Shown one piece after another: positions 44,092-52,991 of a stretch of 64,000 nt of DNA. The notes below the pieces were generated by a model, which was given only the letters and a program-made list of their open reading frames with translations, made no database searches and had not been told where the DNA came from. Position numbers and translations under genes: made by a program. The number at the start of each line of letters is the position of its first letter. The first letter of the stretch is position 1. The stretch is from Flavobacterium silvisoli (GTDB taxonomy: Bacteria; Bacteroidota; Bacteroidia; Flavobacteriales; Flavobacteriaceae): NCBI RefSeq assembly GCF_004329815.1, contig NZ_SJPE01000001.1, positions 425,733 to 489,732 of the forward strand. Reading direction: 5' to 3'.

Positions 44092-44138
44092 GGTATAAAA
44101 GTACGCAATAGCCAATTATTTTTTGAAATGAACAAAGG

Positions 44139-44612
44139 TTAATTTAGCCGTTTTTCATTTTTGAATTGGAGATAGCTTATAACCAGCATTATCAGCATCA
44201 ATACTAACCAAAACAGTGGCACTCCAATAGTATAAATCGGCGTTAGCTTATCATAACGCAAATAGGGGTTGGGATTGGTGTAATCTTCGGGGGCAACTTG
44301 AAGCCAGTCTTGAACGCCGTCAAAAAGCTGCATCAGCACAGAAATAATGATGAATATACGCAGGATTCCAAGCGTTTTGACTACCGTACCTTTGAACGAA
44401 AGAAGACAGATTGGGATAAAAAACAAAAAAAACATATAACCTCTTCCGAAACCCCAACCGGTGTAAGGAATCAGGCTGGCTTTTAGTTTTTTATTGATAT
44501 CCAAATTCAAATAAAAACTGAAGACCGAAACAGCAACAGCAAAAAAGAAGAAAGCAATAATATCATAAGGAATTTTTCTGAGCACTGCCGATACTTTGGT
44601 CTGGGTTTCCAT
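44139..44612 (-). CDS. membrane protein of unknown function
   Basis: A 157-residue protein with about four hydrophobic helices: IIAFFFFAVAVSVFSFYL, YMFFLFFIPICLLSF, LGILRIFIIISVLMQLF and IGVPLFWLVLMLIMLVISYL. There is a short polar extracytoplasmic loop (APEDYTNPNPYLRYDKL). I recognise no family. It lies upstream of umuC on the same strand with a 47-bp gap. Confidence 0.6.
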   Translation of the reverse strand: METQTKVSAVLRKIPYDIIAFFFFAVAVSVFSFYLNLDINKKLKASLIPYTGWGFGRGYMFFLFFIPICLLSFKGTVVKTLGILRIFIIISVLMQLFDGVQDWLQVAPEDYTNPNPYLRYDKLTPIYTIGVPLFWLVLMLIMLVISYLQFKNEKRLN

Positions 44613-44656
44613 ACGGGAATAAATTGGTTACCCAAATATAGGGTTTTATTTAAAAG

Positions 44657-44687
44657 AAAAACCACCAAGTAGTGTCTTGATGGTTTT
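44657..44687 (-). terminator. terminator of the nuo operon
   Basis: AAAACCACCAAG and CTTGATGGTTTT pair with one mismatch, 25 bp after nuoN, ending in T's on the - strand. Confidence 0.75.
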
Positions 44688-44711
44688 GGTATTACAGCAG
44701 TATAAATACTG

Positions 44712-46082
44712 TTAGTTCAGTAAATTAATTACTAATGACGGATAAAGTCCCATCAGAATGTTAAGTAAAATAGCAGTTACAGCCACAAAGTAGTACACAA
44801 AAGGCACGGCTTGTTTTTCTTCGGCAGCTTCTTTGGTGTACATCGCCAAAATCAGTTTAAAATAATAACCAATACTGATGATGGAGTTGACTACTCCGGC
44901 AATAACAACTACCAAATAACCGGCTTGTATGGTTTGGCTGAACAACATAAACTTGGCAAAGAATCCGGCAAAAATCGGAATACCGGCCATAGATAAAAGC
45001 GAAGCAGTTAATACAGCGGCCAACAACGGATGGGTTTTTCCTAAACCGTTAAAGTTGAGTGTGTCTTCATTGTCTTTGTTGCGGGTTACGTAAATGATTA
45101 CGGCAAAAGAAGCAATACCGGCCAAAGCATACGCGGCGGTATAATATAAAAGTGTTCCGGCTGCGGTTGACAAACTCAATATGGCCATCAGCATAAAACC
45201 GGCATGCGAAATTCCGGAGAACGCCAACATACGTTTTACGTTGTTTTGACGCAAGGCCATGATATTACCCACGGTCATGGATAGTATTGAAATCACGACA
45301 ATCACCATCTCAAACGTTAGGGTTAGTGAGGTAGTCATGCCACTCAACACTTTGTATAAGGTAGCCATAGCCACAACTTTGACCAAAGTACTCATGGTCG
45401 CTGTTGTCATAGTCGGTGAACCTTCGTATACATCGGGTGCCCAGAAATGGAAAGGAGCGGCAGCTATTTTAAATAACATACCGATAATCATTAAGGTAAT
45501 ACCAATAGGAAACCAAACAGGGATACCTGCTCCTGAAGATAAATCTTTGATTTCGGCGATGTCGAAATAACCGGTTGCTCCATAAATTAAGCAAATTCCA
45601 AAAAGAATAATTCCTGAAGCGAAAGAACCCAAAAGAAAATATTTCATCCCGGCTTCATTACTCTTTATGTCTAATCTTCGGCTGGCAGCTAAGACATATA
45701 AAGAAATAGACAATACTTCAATCCCAAGGAAAAACATCGATAAGTTTCCGAATGAAACCATAGCCACGGCTCCGGCCAAAAGGAAAATTTTAATGGCCAA
45801 AAAGTCGGATAACTTACTCGGATGGTCTTTATAAAAATCACCGCTCAAGGCCACCAGAAATATCGTCAGGACGATGAATAAACTCGAAAAAGCAACCGAG
45901 AATTTATCCACCACAATCATGTTGTTGTAGAACGTGTTCGGCGTATGGAACTCGGAAACGGTAAGTCCAAGAATAGCTACTAATCCCAAAACCGCAACGG
46001 GAACCAAGAGCTTTCTTAAATTAAAGATTTCAGCGATAAGGCAAAAAACACCTAAACCTGATATGGCAATTAATGTATTCAT
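44712..46082 (-). CDS. nuoN: NADH-quinone oxidoreductase subunit N
   Basis: An antiporter-like proton-pumping subunit of complex I, 456 residues and ~14 helices. The conserved KIAAAPFHFWAPDVYEGSP carries the Lys/His of the proton path, and LSMAGIPIFAGFFAKFMLF is the second signature. It is last in the operon, followed by a terminator. Confidence 0.95.
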   Translation of the reverse strand: MNTLIAISGLGVFCLIAEIFNLRKLLVPVAVLGLVAILGLTVSEFHTPNTFYNNMIVVDKFSVAFSSLFIVLTIFLVALSGDFYKDHPSKLSDFLAIKIFLLAGAVAMVSFGNLSMFFLGIEVLSISLYVLAASRRLDIKSNEAGMKYFLLGSFASGIILFGICLIYGATGYFDIAEIKDLSSGAGIPVWFPIGITLMIIGMLFKIAAAPFHFWAPDVYEGSPTMTTATMSTLVKVVAMATLYKVLSGMTTSLTLTFEMVIVVISILSMTVGNIMALRQNNVKRMLAFSGISHAGFMLMAILSLSTAAGTLLYYTAAYALAGIASFAVIIYVTRNKDNEDTLNFNGLGKTHPLLAAVLTASLLSMAGIPIFAGFFAKFMLFSQTIQAGYLVVVIAGVVNSIISIGYYFKLILAMYTKEAAEEKQAVPFVYYFVAVTAILLNILMGLYPSLVINLLN

Positions 46083-46089
46083 TATGGAC

Positions 46090-47526
46090 TTAGTTATTAA
46101 TAATAGTTAGAATTTCTTTTATACTCGGAGCTACCAAATCCGTAATCGGTTTCGGGTACAAGCCAAAGAATAATAAAAAGGCGATGATGGCAACCAAAGT
46201 AATAGCTTCGGTGGTGGTGACATCCGCAAAAGCCTTGGCATTGGTTTCTCCCAACATCACATTCTGGAACATTTTCAACATATAATAGGCTCCCAAAATA
46301 ATAGTCGTTCCGCCCAAAACAGCGTACCAAATATTGGCTTGGCTCAAACTGTACAATACGGTAAACTCTCCCACGAAGTTGTACGTTCCCGGTAAGGCTA
46401 CGGAAGCCAATACCAAAATCATAAACATCGAAGTGAATTTTGGCGTTAGCGAACGGATACCGCCCATATCGGCGATGGTTCTCGTTTCGTATCTTCTGTA
46501 GATGATTTCAGCCGCAAAGAACAACCCAACGATCACAAAACCGTGCGCAATCATTTGGGCTACGGCCCCACTTAATCCGTCCTGAGTTAAGGTATAACAA
46601 CCGGCAGCAATTAAGCCAACGTGTGCCAACGACGAATAAGCCAATAATTTTTTCAAATCCTTTTGGCGCAAAGCCACTATCGAACCATAAATTACACCGG
46701 CAATACTCAATCCGATTAAAATAGGCATGTATTCTTTAGCAGCATGCGGCGCGATAGGCAATTGCCAACGAATCACACTGTACAATCCCATTTTCAACAT
46801 GATCCCCGAAAGCAACATAGTACCCACGGTTGGTGCTTTTTGGTACACTTTTGCCTGCCAGGTGTGGAAGGGAATAATTGGAATTTTAATGGCATACGCC
46901 AAGAAGAAAGCCAAGAAAATCCAGCATTCTTCGGTAGCTGATAAATCAAGTTTGTATAGGTCTTCTAACAGGAAGCTTCCGGCTTTGGAGTACAAATACG
47001 CGAAAGCAATCAGCATAAATAACGAACCTCCTAAGGTATAGATGAAGAATTTCAAAACCGCTTTTTTACGGTCTTCAGCATCGCCGTTACCCCAAATCAA
47101 GGCGATAAAGTAAATCGGAATCAAGGCCAATTCCCAGAAGATGTAGTACAACAATCCGTCAGCCGCCAGAAAAGTACCGGTCATGGCAAACGACATGAAT
47201 AAGACTAAGGCGTAGAAATTTTTACTGTTATTGAACGGGTTGCCCAATGAGGATAAAATGATCAACGGGGTTAAGGCGGTAGTCAACAATACCATCGCCA
47301 TTGCCAAACCATCGGCTTTGAATGCCAAGGCTACTTTAGGATAGTCTATCCAACTTCCGGTGAAGCTGATATTGGCGCCCTGATTCAATGAGTTTAACAA
47401 ATACAAAGACAAACCCAAGGCCCCCAAACTGAACAACAGAGCGACTTTGGAAGCTAATTTATCTCCCGCCAAAAAAGTAGCGATGGAACCCATCAGCAGT
47501 AATAATAATATAGTAGTTACATCCAT
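46090..47526 (-). CDS. nuoM: NADH-quinone oxidoreductase subunit M
   Basis: An antiporter-like subunit, 478 residues. FWELALIPIYFIALIWG carries the key Glu. KIPIIPFHTWQAKVYQKAPT and AYSSLAHVGLIAAG are the usual Lys-helix signatures. Ends 7 bp before nuoN. Confidence 0.96.
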   Translation of the reverse strand: MDVTTILLLLLMGSIATFLAGDKLASKVALLFSLGALGLSLYLLNSLNQGANISFTGSWIDYPKVALAFKADGLAMAMVLLTTALTPLIILSSLGNPFNNSKNFYALVLFMSFAMTGTFLAADGLLYYIFWELALIPIYFIALIWGNGDAEDRKKAVLKFFIYTLGGSLFMLIAFAYLYSKAGSFLLEDLYKLDLSATEECWIFLAFFLAYAIKIPIIPFHTWQAKVYQKAPTVGTMLLSGIMLKMGLYSVIRWQLPIAPHAAKEYMPILIGLSIAGVIYGSIVALRQKDLKKLLAYSSLAHVGLIAAGCYTLTQDGLSGAVAQMIAHGFVIVGLFFAAEIIYRRYETRTIADMGGIRSLTPKFTSMFMILVLASVALPGTYNFVGEFTVLYSLSQANIWYAVLGGTTIILGAYYMLKMFQNVMLGETNAKAFADVTTTEAITLVAIIAFLLFFGLYPKPITDLVAPSIKEILTIINN

Positions 47527-47536
47527 TATGTAAAAA

Positions 47537-49423
47537 TTATTGAGCGATATGCGTTATAAATAAATAGGTGATGATGGCGCAAACGCCAATCACAAAAGCA
47601 AAAAGGTACAACCCGATGTTTCCGTTTTGCAGCTTTTTTCCTTGTGTAGCCAGTCCGTTGGCAGCGGTGCCCAAACTGTAGACAACTTTCCCTAAAGCAG
47701 GTTCTAAGGTAGTACGGAAGAAGTTGGCCAAACCGTTGATAGGATTTACAATCAGGAAGGTATACAATTCATCCACGTAATATTTGTTGTAAATGGTTTT
47801 GTTGAATCCGGTGATTTCGGCATCGGCTTTCGGCACAAAACCTTGTTTGATGTATTTGGCATTCGCCCAAAGGATACCCACTATAGCTCCGGCTAAAGCA
47901 ATACCCATCAGCATAAATTCATGAGTACCTAACGCATGCTCTTCGTGTTTGGCAGCCAAAATCGGTTCTAAGAAATGGTTTAACCAAGCGCTGCCCGGCA
48001 AGTTGATGGCACCCCCAATCACCGCTAAAATCGCTAAGACGATTAACGGAATGGTGATTAAACTCGGGCTTTCGTGTAAGTGGTGTTTTTGCTCCTCGGT
48101 ACCGCGGAATTCTCGGAAGAACGTCAGGTACATCAAACGGAACATATAGAAGGCGGTCATGATAGACGCTATTGACGCAATCACATACAATACTTTGTTG
48201 TGTTCAAAGGCCACCATCAAAATTTCATCTTTTGACCAGAATCCGGCAAACGGGAAGATACCCGCAATGGCTAAGGTGGAAATCATCATCGTCCAAAACG
48301 TAATCGGCATCGCTTTGCGCAAGCCGCCCATGTTTCGCATGTCCTGTTCACCGTGCAAACCGTGAATTACCGAACCCGAACCTAAGAACAAACACGCTTT
48401 GAAGAAGGCATGTGTAATCACGTGGAATACCGCTACGTTATATGCTCCAAACCCTAAAGCCAGGAACATCAAGCCCAATTGGGAAACGGTAGAGTAGGCC
48501 AATACTTTTTTGATATCATTTTGTAAAAGTCCGATAGAAGCCGCGATTAAAGCGGTCAACGCTCCGACTACGGCAATAATATTTTGAATCTCAGGGGTTA
48601 AATCGAATAGGAAATTCATACGCGTTACCATAAAGATACCGGCAGTTACCATCGTTGCGGCGTGAATTAATGCTGAAACCGGAGTTGGTCCTGCCATCGC
48701 ATCGGGTAACCAAGTGTATAGCGGTAATTGCGCTGATTTTCCGGTGGCTCCGATGAACAAACACAACGCAGCCAGACCCAGCATAACGGCATTGGCACCA
48801 CCGTGTCCGATAGCAGTTTTTAATTCGGTATAATTTAAGGTAGAGAACAAGGCGGCGATTACAAACATGCCGATAAGGAAGCCCAAATCACCCACGCGGT
48901 TCATGATAAACGCTTTTTTAGCTGCATCGTTATAATCCTGATTTTTATACCAAAATCCGATTAACAAGTACGAACACAATCCAACGCCTTCCCAACCGAT
49001 GAACATCACCAATAAGTTATTGCCCACAACCAACGTAATCATAAAGAAAACGAACAGGTTTAGGTAGGCGAAGAACTTGTGCATGTTTTCGTCATCGTGC
49101 ATATAGCTGATGGAATACAGGTGAATCAACGAACCGATTCCGGTCACGAACAACAACCACAACAACGACAATTGGTCTAACAAAATACCGAAGTCTAATT
49201 TGAAATTATGTACCGAAATCCAGTCGAATAAGGAAATTTCGAATGGTTTTCCGTTTTGGTTCAATTGGGCAAAAAAGCAGATGCTCAATAAGAAAGACAC
49301 GATAACGGTCAGTGTTCCGATGGCGCCCGAAACCGTTCGGCTTACTTTTTTTCCAAAGAATACATTGAAAAGAAAGCCAACAAACGGAGATAAGAGTAAG
49401 AGTAAAGCTAAATTTGTTTCCAT
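47537..49423 (-). CDS. nuoL: NADH-quinone oxidoreductase subunit L
   Basis: The distal proton pump of complex I, 628 residues with the long lateral C-terminal helix. MFIGWEGVGLCSYLLIGFWY holds the key Glu, and GKSAQLPLYTWLPDAMAGPT and AYSTVSQLGLMFLALG follow. Ends 10 bp before nuoM. Confidence 0.97.
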   Translation of the reverse strand: METNLALLLLLSPFVGFLFNVFFGKKVSRTVSGAIGTLTVIVSFLLSICFFAQLNQNGKPFEISLFDWISVHNFKLDFGILLDQLSLLWLLFVTGIGSLIHLYSISYMHDDENMHKFFAYLNLFVFFMITLVVGNNLLVMFIGWEGVGLCSYLLIGFWYKNQDYNDAAKKAFIMNRVGDLGFLIGMFVIAALFSTLNYTELKTAIGHGGANAVMLGLAALCLFIGATGKSAQLPLYTWLPDAMAGPTPVSALIHAATMVTAGIFMVTRMNFLFDLTPEIQNIIAVVGALTALIAASIGLLQNDIKKVLAYSTVSQLGLMFLALGFGAYNVAVFHVITHAFFKACLFLGSGSVIHGLHGEQDMRNMGGLRKAMPITFWTMMISTLAIAGIFPFAGFWSKDEILMVAFEHNKVLYVIASIASIMTAFYMFRLMYLTFFREFRGTEEQKHHLHESPSLITIPLIVLAILAVIGGAINLPGSAWLNHFLEPILAAKHEEHALGTHEFMLMGIALAGAIVGILWANAKYIKQGFVPKADAEITGFNKTIYNKYYVDELYTFLIVNPINGLANFFRTTLEPALGKVVYSLGTAANGLATQGKKLQNGNIGLYLFAFVIGVCAIITYLFITHIAQ

Positions 49424-49429
49424 TCCGGG

Positions 49430-49750
49430 TTATCCTTTTAAATTCTTTAAATTATCAATATCAATCGATCCCAAGTTGCGGAACACCGAAACTAAGATGG
49501 CCAAACCAACGGCAACTTCGGCCGCGGCAACTGCCATTGAGAAAAATACAAATACCTGACCTTCGGCATCCTGATGGTAGGTGGAAAAGGCCACAAACAA
49601 TAAGTTCACAGCGTTCAACATGATTTCAATCGACATGAACACGATGATGGCATTTCTGCGGTACAACACTCCGAAAACACCGATACAGAACAGCAGTACC
49701 GAAAGGAAGATGTAGTTTTCTATCCCTATTTCATTTAAAATATTGTTCAT
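49430..49750 (-). CDS. nuoK: NADH-quinone oxidoreductase subunit K
   Basis: A 106-residue, three-helix membrane subunit. The two membrane Glu residues lie in [15 protein letters not shown] and [13 protein letters not shown]. Shares one base with the nuoJ stop. Confidence 0.96.
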   Translation of the reverse strand: MNNILNEIGIENYIFLSVLLFCIGVFGVLYRRNAIIVFMSIEIMLNAVNLLFVAFSTYHQDAEGQVFVFFSMAVAAAEVAVGLAILVSVFRNLGSIDIDNLKNLKG

Positions 49751-50265
49751 TATTTTTTCTCCGTTTTTTCTTTTTTAGACAATAAGACTACACCAATCAT
49801 CGCAACCAACAAAAGAATAGAAGCGAATTCGAAGGGCACCATATATTCGTTGAGCAACACATTTCCTAATTTTTTGATGGATTGGAAATCTTCGCCCGAA
49901 GTGTCGTAATCGCCCATGATGGTTTTGGAGTTGATGAAAATCGTAACCAAAACTATACTGGTCAGGATGAAAACCACTATCGCTCCCAAACGCGTAATGC
50001 GGGGTTTGTGTACTTCATCTTCTTTGTTGAGGTTCATCAACATGATGGTAAAGAGGAAGAGCACCATGATGGCCCCCGAGTACACGATGATATGCACGAT
50101 GGCCAAAAACTGCGCGTTAAACAACAGGTAATGACCGGCAATAGAGAAGAAACAAAGGACCAAGTAAATAGCACTGTGAATCGGGTTTTTACTGTAAATG
50201 GTTAAAAACGCCGTGGCCAACGTAATGGCTGCTAAAAAGTAGAAGGTAATTAATATAGGCGACAT
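49750..50265 (-). CDS. nuoJ: NADH-quinone oxidoreductase subunit J
   Basis: A 171-residue, five-helix membrane subunit. [20 protein letters not shown] and [20 protein letters not shown] are typical; the latter contains the conserved Tyr of the third helix. Overlaps nuoI and nuoK by one base each. Confidence 0.95.
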   Translation of the reverse strand: MSPILITFYFLAAITLATAFLTIYSKNPIHSAIYLVLCFFSIAGHYLLFNAQFLAIVHIIVYSGAIMVLFLFTIMLMNLNKEDEVHKPRITRLGAIVVFILTSIVLVTIFINSKTIMGDYDTSGEDFQSIKKLGNVLLNEYMVPFEFASILLLVAMIGVVLLSKKEKTEKK

Positions 50266-50816
50266 TAGTTAGCGTTTTTAAGTTGAGTATTTTTTATAGC
50301 CATTTCCAACGGCATCACTAATTTGTCTTTCCCGAAGATGAAATCCTCACGGTCGTATTGCGCCGGTACCAATTCTTTTGAAATGGTTAGGTAAATAGCG
50401 TCTTTCGGACAGGCCTCTTCGCACAAACCGCAGAAAATACAACGCAACATGTTGATTTCGTAGATTTCGGCATATTTCTCTTCACGGTACAAATGCTCTT
50501 CGCCTCTTTTGCGCTCAGCGGCCTTCATGGTGATGGCTTCTGCCGGACAAGACAAGGCACACAAACCGCAAGCCGTACAGTTTTCACGCCCTTGTTCGTC
50601 GCGTTTCAACATGTGTCGGCCACGGTACACCGGGCTAAACGTACGCACTTGCTCCGGATAGTGGATGGTGGCTTTTTTTCTGAAAAAGTGTTTAATGGTA
50701 ATCATCAATCCTTTGATGATGGCTACCAAATACAATCGCTCCAGAAACGTCATTTCCTTATTGGAAACCTGTTTCTTTTTGCCGGAAAGCGATATATTTT
50801 GAATTGCTGTTGACAT
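50265..50816 (-). CDS. nuoI: NADH-quinone oxidoreductase subunit I
   Basis: Carries the two [4Fe-4S] clusters N6a/N6b. Both motifs are intact: CTACGLCALSCP near residue 81 and CIFCGLCEEACP near 127. At 183 residues it is full length. Passes electrons towards NuoB. Confidence 0.97.
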   Translation of the reverse strand: MSTAIQNISLSGKKKQVSNKEMTFLERLYLVAIIKGLMITIKHFFRKKATIHYPEQVRTFSPVYRGRHMLKRDEQGRENCTACGLCALSCPAEAITMKAAERKRGEEHLYREEKYAEIYEINMLRCIFCGLCEEACPKDAIYLTISKELVPAQYDREDFIFGKDKLVMPLEMAIKNTQLKNAN

Positions 50817-50828
50817 AGTTGCGGTATC

Positions 50829-51860
50829 TTATTTAAAAGCTAAAATGCAAATTCCTGTAATGATGATGTTGATGATCGAAAGCGGAATTAAAATTTTCCA
50901 GCCCAGGTTCATCAACTGGTCGTATCTGAATCTCGGTATGGTCCAACGCACCCACATGTAAAAGAAGATGAAGAAACATATTTTGACAAATAATACTCCG
51001 ATTCCTAAAACATTGGCCGTGTTTACGCCAACATTCTCCACCATCCACTGCATGCCCGGGTAGTTGTACCCCCCAAAATACAGGACCGCCAAAATGGTTG
51101 AGGAAATAAACATGTTAGCGTATTCCGCAAACAAATAGAATCCCATTTTCATGGAAGAGTATTCGGTGTGGTAACCCCCAATCAACTCGGATTCACATTC
51201 TGCCAAATCGAAAGGCGTTCTGTTCGTTTCGGCAAAAGCACAAATCAGGAAGATTAAGAATCCTACCGGTTGGTAGAACACGTTCCAGTTCATTCCGGCT
51301 TGTTGCTCGGAAATTTCTTTTAAGCTCAACGTTCCGGTCATCATCAACAACGCAATCATCGACAATCCCATGGCTACTTCATACGAGACCATTTGCGAAG
51401 CGGCACGAACCGCTCCCATCAAGGAGAATTTGTTGTTGGACGCCCAGCCTCCGATCATGATGCCGTAAACCCCCACAGAAACTACTCCGAAAATGTACAA
51501 TAACGACACATCAATATCAGTCGCCTGAAGGTATACGGTTCTTCCGAAGATTTCCAATTTATCGCCCCACGGAATGACCGCACTGGTCATCAAGGCCGTA
51601 CTCATGGCAATGGCGGGCCCGACAAAGAATAAAAATTTGTTAGGGGTATTGGGTTCGAATTCTTCTTTGGCAAACAATTTCATCCCATCGGCCAACGGTT
51701 GTAATAAGCCACCCCAACCGGCACGGTTTGGTCCCACACGATCCTGAAGGAAAGCTGCTACTTTACGTTCTGCCCAGGTAGAATACATGGCCATAATCAT
51801 GGTTACGGCAAAAACCACTACGATTAAAACGCTTTTTTCTATGATAAATCCACTATCCAT
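50829..51860 (-). CDS. nuoH: NADH-quinone oxidoreductase subunit H
   Basis: The membrane subunit forming the quinone chamber, 343 residues. TWAERKVAAFLQDRVGPNRA and AFAETNRTPFDLAECESELI are the two family signatures, both intact. Overlaps the end of nuoG by 8 bp. Confidence 0.97.
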   Translation of the reverse strand: MDSGFIIEKSVLIVVVFAVTMIMAMYSTWAERKVAAFLQDRVGPNRAGWGGLLQPLADGMKLFAKEEFEPNTPNKFLFFVGPAIAMSTALMTSAVIPWGDKLEIFGRTVYLQATDIDVSLLYIFGVVSVGVYGIMIGGWASNNKFSLMGAVRAASQMVSYEVAMGLSMIALLMMTGTLSLKEISEQQAGMNWNVFYQPVGFLIFLICAFAETNRTPFDLAECESELIGGYHTEYSSMKMGFYLFAEYANMFISSTILAVLYFGGYNYPGMQWMVENVGVNTANVLGIGVLFVKICFFIFFYMWVRWTIPRFRYDQLMNLGWKILIPLSIINIIITGICILAFK

Positions 51861-52908
51861 TGTTTTTCGAATTTATAGGGTTACCATCAATTTTTTCGTT
51901 GTAATCAATCTCGGCCATACTGATTTTTTTACGATCGACATCGCGACCCATCAGGATGCCTTTTTCGGTTTCAATCACCACTTTTTCAGTGGTGTCGTAT
52001 TTTTTATTTTGGTTGATTACCGAGTCTTTCTCGAATTGACGAGGGCCTTCAATGACCCAATCCGCCACCTCTTTTTTGTCGAAACGACAGGTGTTACAGA
52101 TAAAGTCTTCTACTTCATGAAACTCGTCTTTGCGCGCCGTTACTCTTTGAATTTCGTTGCCGAACATCCATAAGGTAACTTTTCCGCAACAACCCGGAGT
52201 CGTACATTCTCTGTGCGCATTAAACGGTTTGTTGAACCACACTCTCGATTTAAATCGGAAGGTCTTATCCGTCAAAGCACCCACCGGACACACATCAATC
52301 ATGTTTCCTGAGAATTCGTTGTCGATAGCCGCAGAAACACAAGTCGAAATTTGCGAGTGATCGCCTCGGTTCAATACGCCGTGTACTCTTTTATCCGTCA
52401 ATTGATCAGCCACTTCCACACAACGCTGACACACAATACAACGGTTCATGTGCAACTGGATTTTATCGCCGATATCTTCCGGTTCGAACGTTCTTTTCTC
52501 TTCAATGAAGCGGTGCTGCAGTTTTCCGTGTTCGAAACTTAAATTCTGCAAATCACATTCGCCTGCCTGATCACAAACCGGGCAATCGAGCGGGTGATTG
52601 ATTAAAAGGAATTCGGTTACGGCTTTGCGCGCTTCGGCTACTCGGTCCGATTTTTTACTGGCCACTTCCATACCATCCTGACAACCCGTTACACAAGAGG
52701 CAACAAGCTTTGGCATCGGACGTGGATCGGCTTCGCTTCCTTTGGTCACATCGACCAAACAGCAACGGCATTTACCTCCGGTTCCTTTTAGTTTGGAATA
52801 ATAACACATGGCTGGCGGCACGGATTCGCCTCCAATCATACGAGCAGCTTGCAGGATGGTGGTCCCCGGCGCTACTTCAATTTCCTGACCGTCTATGGTT
52901 ACTTTCAT
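51853..52908 (-). CDS. nuoG: NADH-quinone oxidoreductase subunit G, short form (Fe-S domain only)
   Basis: 351 residues, against ~900 in E. coli. The [2Fe-2S] N1b ligands lie in CYYSKLKGTGGKCRCC. The His-Cys4 motif of N3 is HPLDCPVCDQAGECDLQ. N4 uses CIVCQRC and a later Cys (VCPVGALT), and further Cys residues lie in CTTPGCCGKV. The protein then stops: the molybdopterin-oxidoreductase-like domain is absent, with no remnant downstream. The short form is, as far as I recall, usual in flavobacteria, so this is not a fresh truncation. The spacer to nuoF holds a hairpin repeat. Confidence 0.92.
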   Translation of the reverse strand: MKVTIDGQEIEVAPGTTILQAARMIGGESVPPAMCYYSKLKGTGGKCRCCLVDVTKGSEADPRPMPKLVASCVTGCQDGMEVASKKSDRVAEARKAVTEFLLINHPLDCPVCDQAGECDLQNLSFEHGKLQHRFIEEKRTFEPEDIGDKIQLHMNRCIVCQRCVEVADQLTDKRVHGVLNRGDHSQISTCVSAAIDNEFSGNMIDVCPVGALTDKTFRFKSRVWFNKPFNAHRECTTPGCCGKVTLWMFGNEIQRVTARKDEFHEVEDFICNTCRFDKKEVADWVIEGPRQFEKDSVINQNKKYDTTEKVVIETEKGILMGRDVDRKKISMAEIDYNEKIDGNPINSKNNG

Positions 52909-52913
52909 AAATA

Positions 52914-52990
52914 TTGGTTGTTAGTTATTGGTTGTCGGTTGTTGGTTATTTGGATTTTCTTCATCAACCACCAACTGGCAACCCTCAACT
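52914..52990. repeat. GTTGTCGGTTGTTGG intergenic hairpin repeat, copy 3
   Basis: The only sizeable gap inside nuoE-nuoN (83 bp). Left arm units GTTGTTAGTTATTGGTTGTC and GGTTGTTGG, right arm CATCAACCACCAACTGGCAA. Related to copies at 5737 and 27722. It would fold in the nuo mRNA between nuoF and nuoG. Confidence 0.6.
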
Positions 52991-52991
52991 T

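Noticed and set aside
51853..52908. Recent truncation of nuoG by frameshift
   Set aside because: No remnant of the missing domain follows: nuoH overlaps the stop directly, so the short form is ancestral here.
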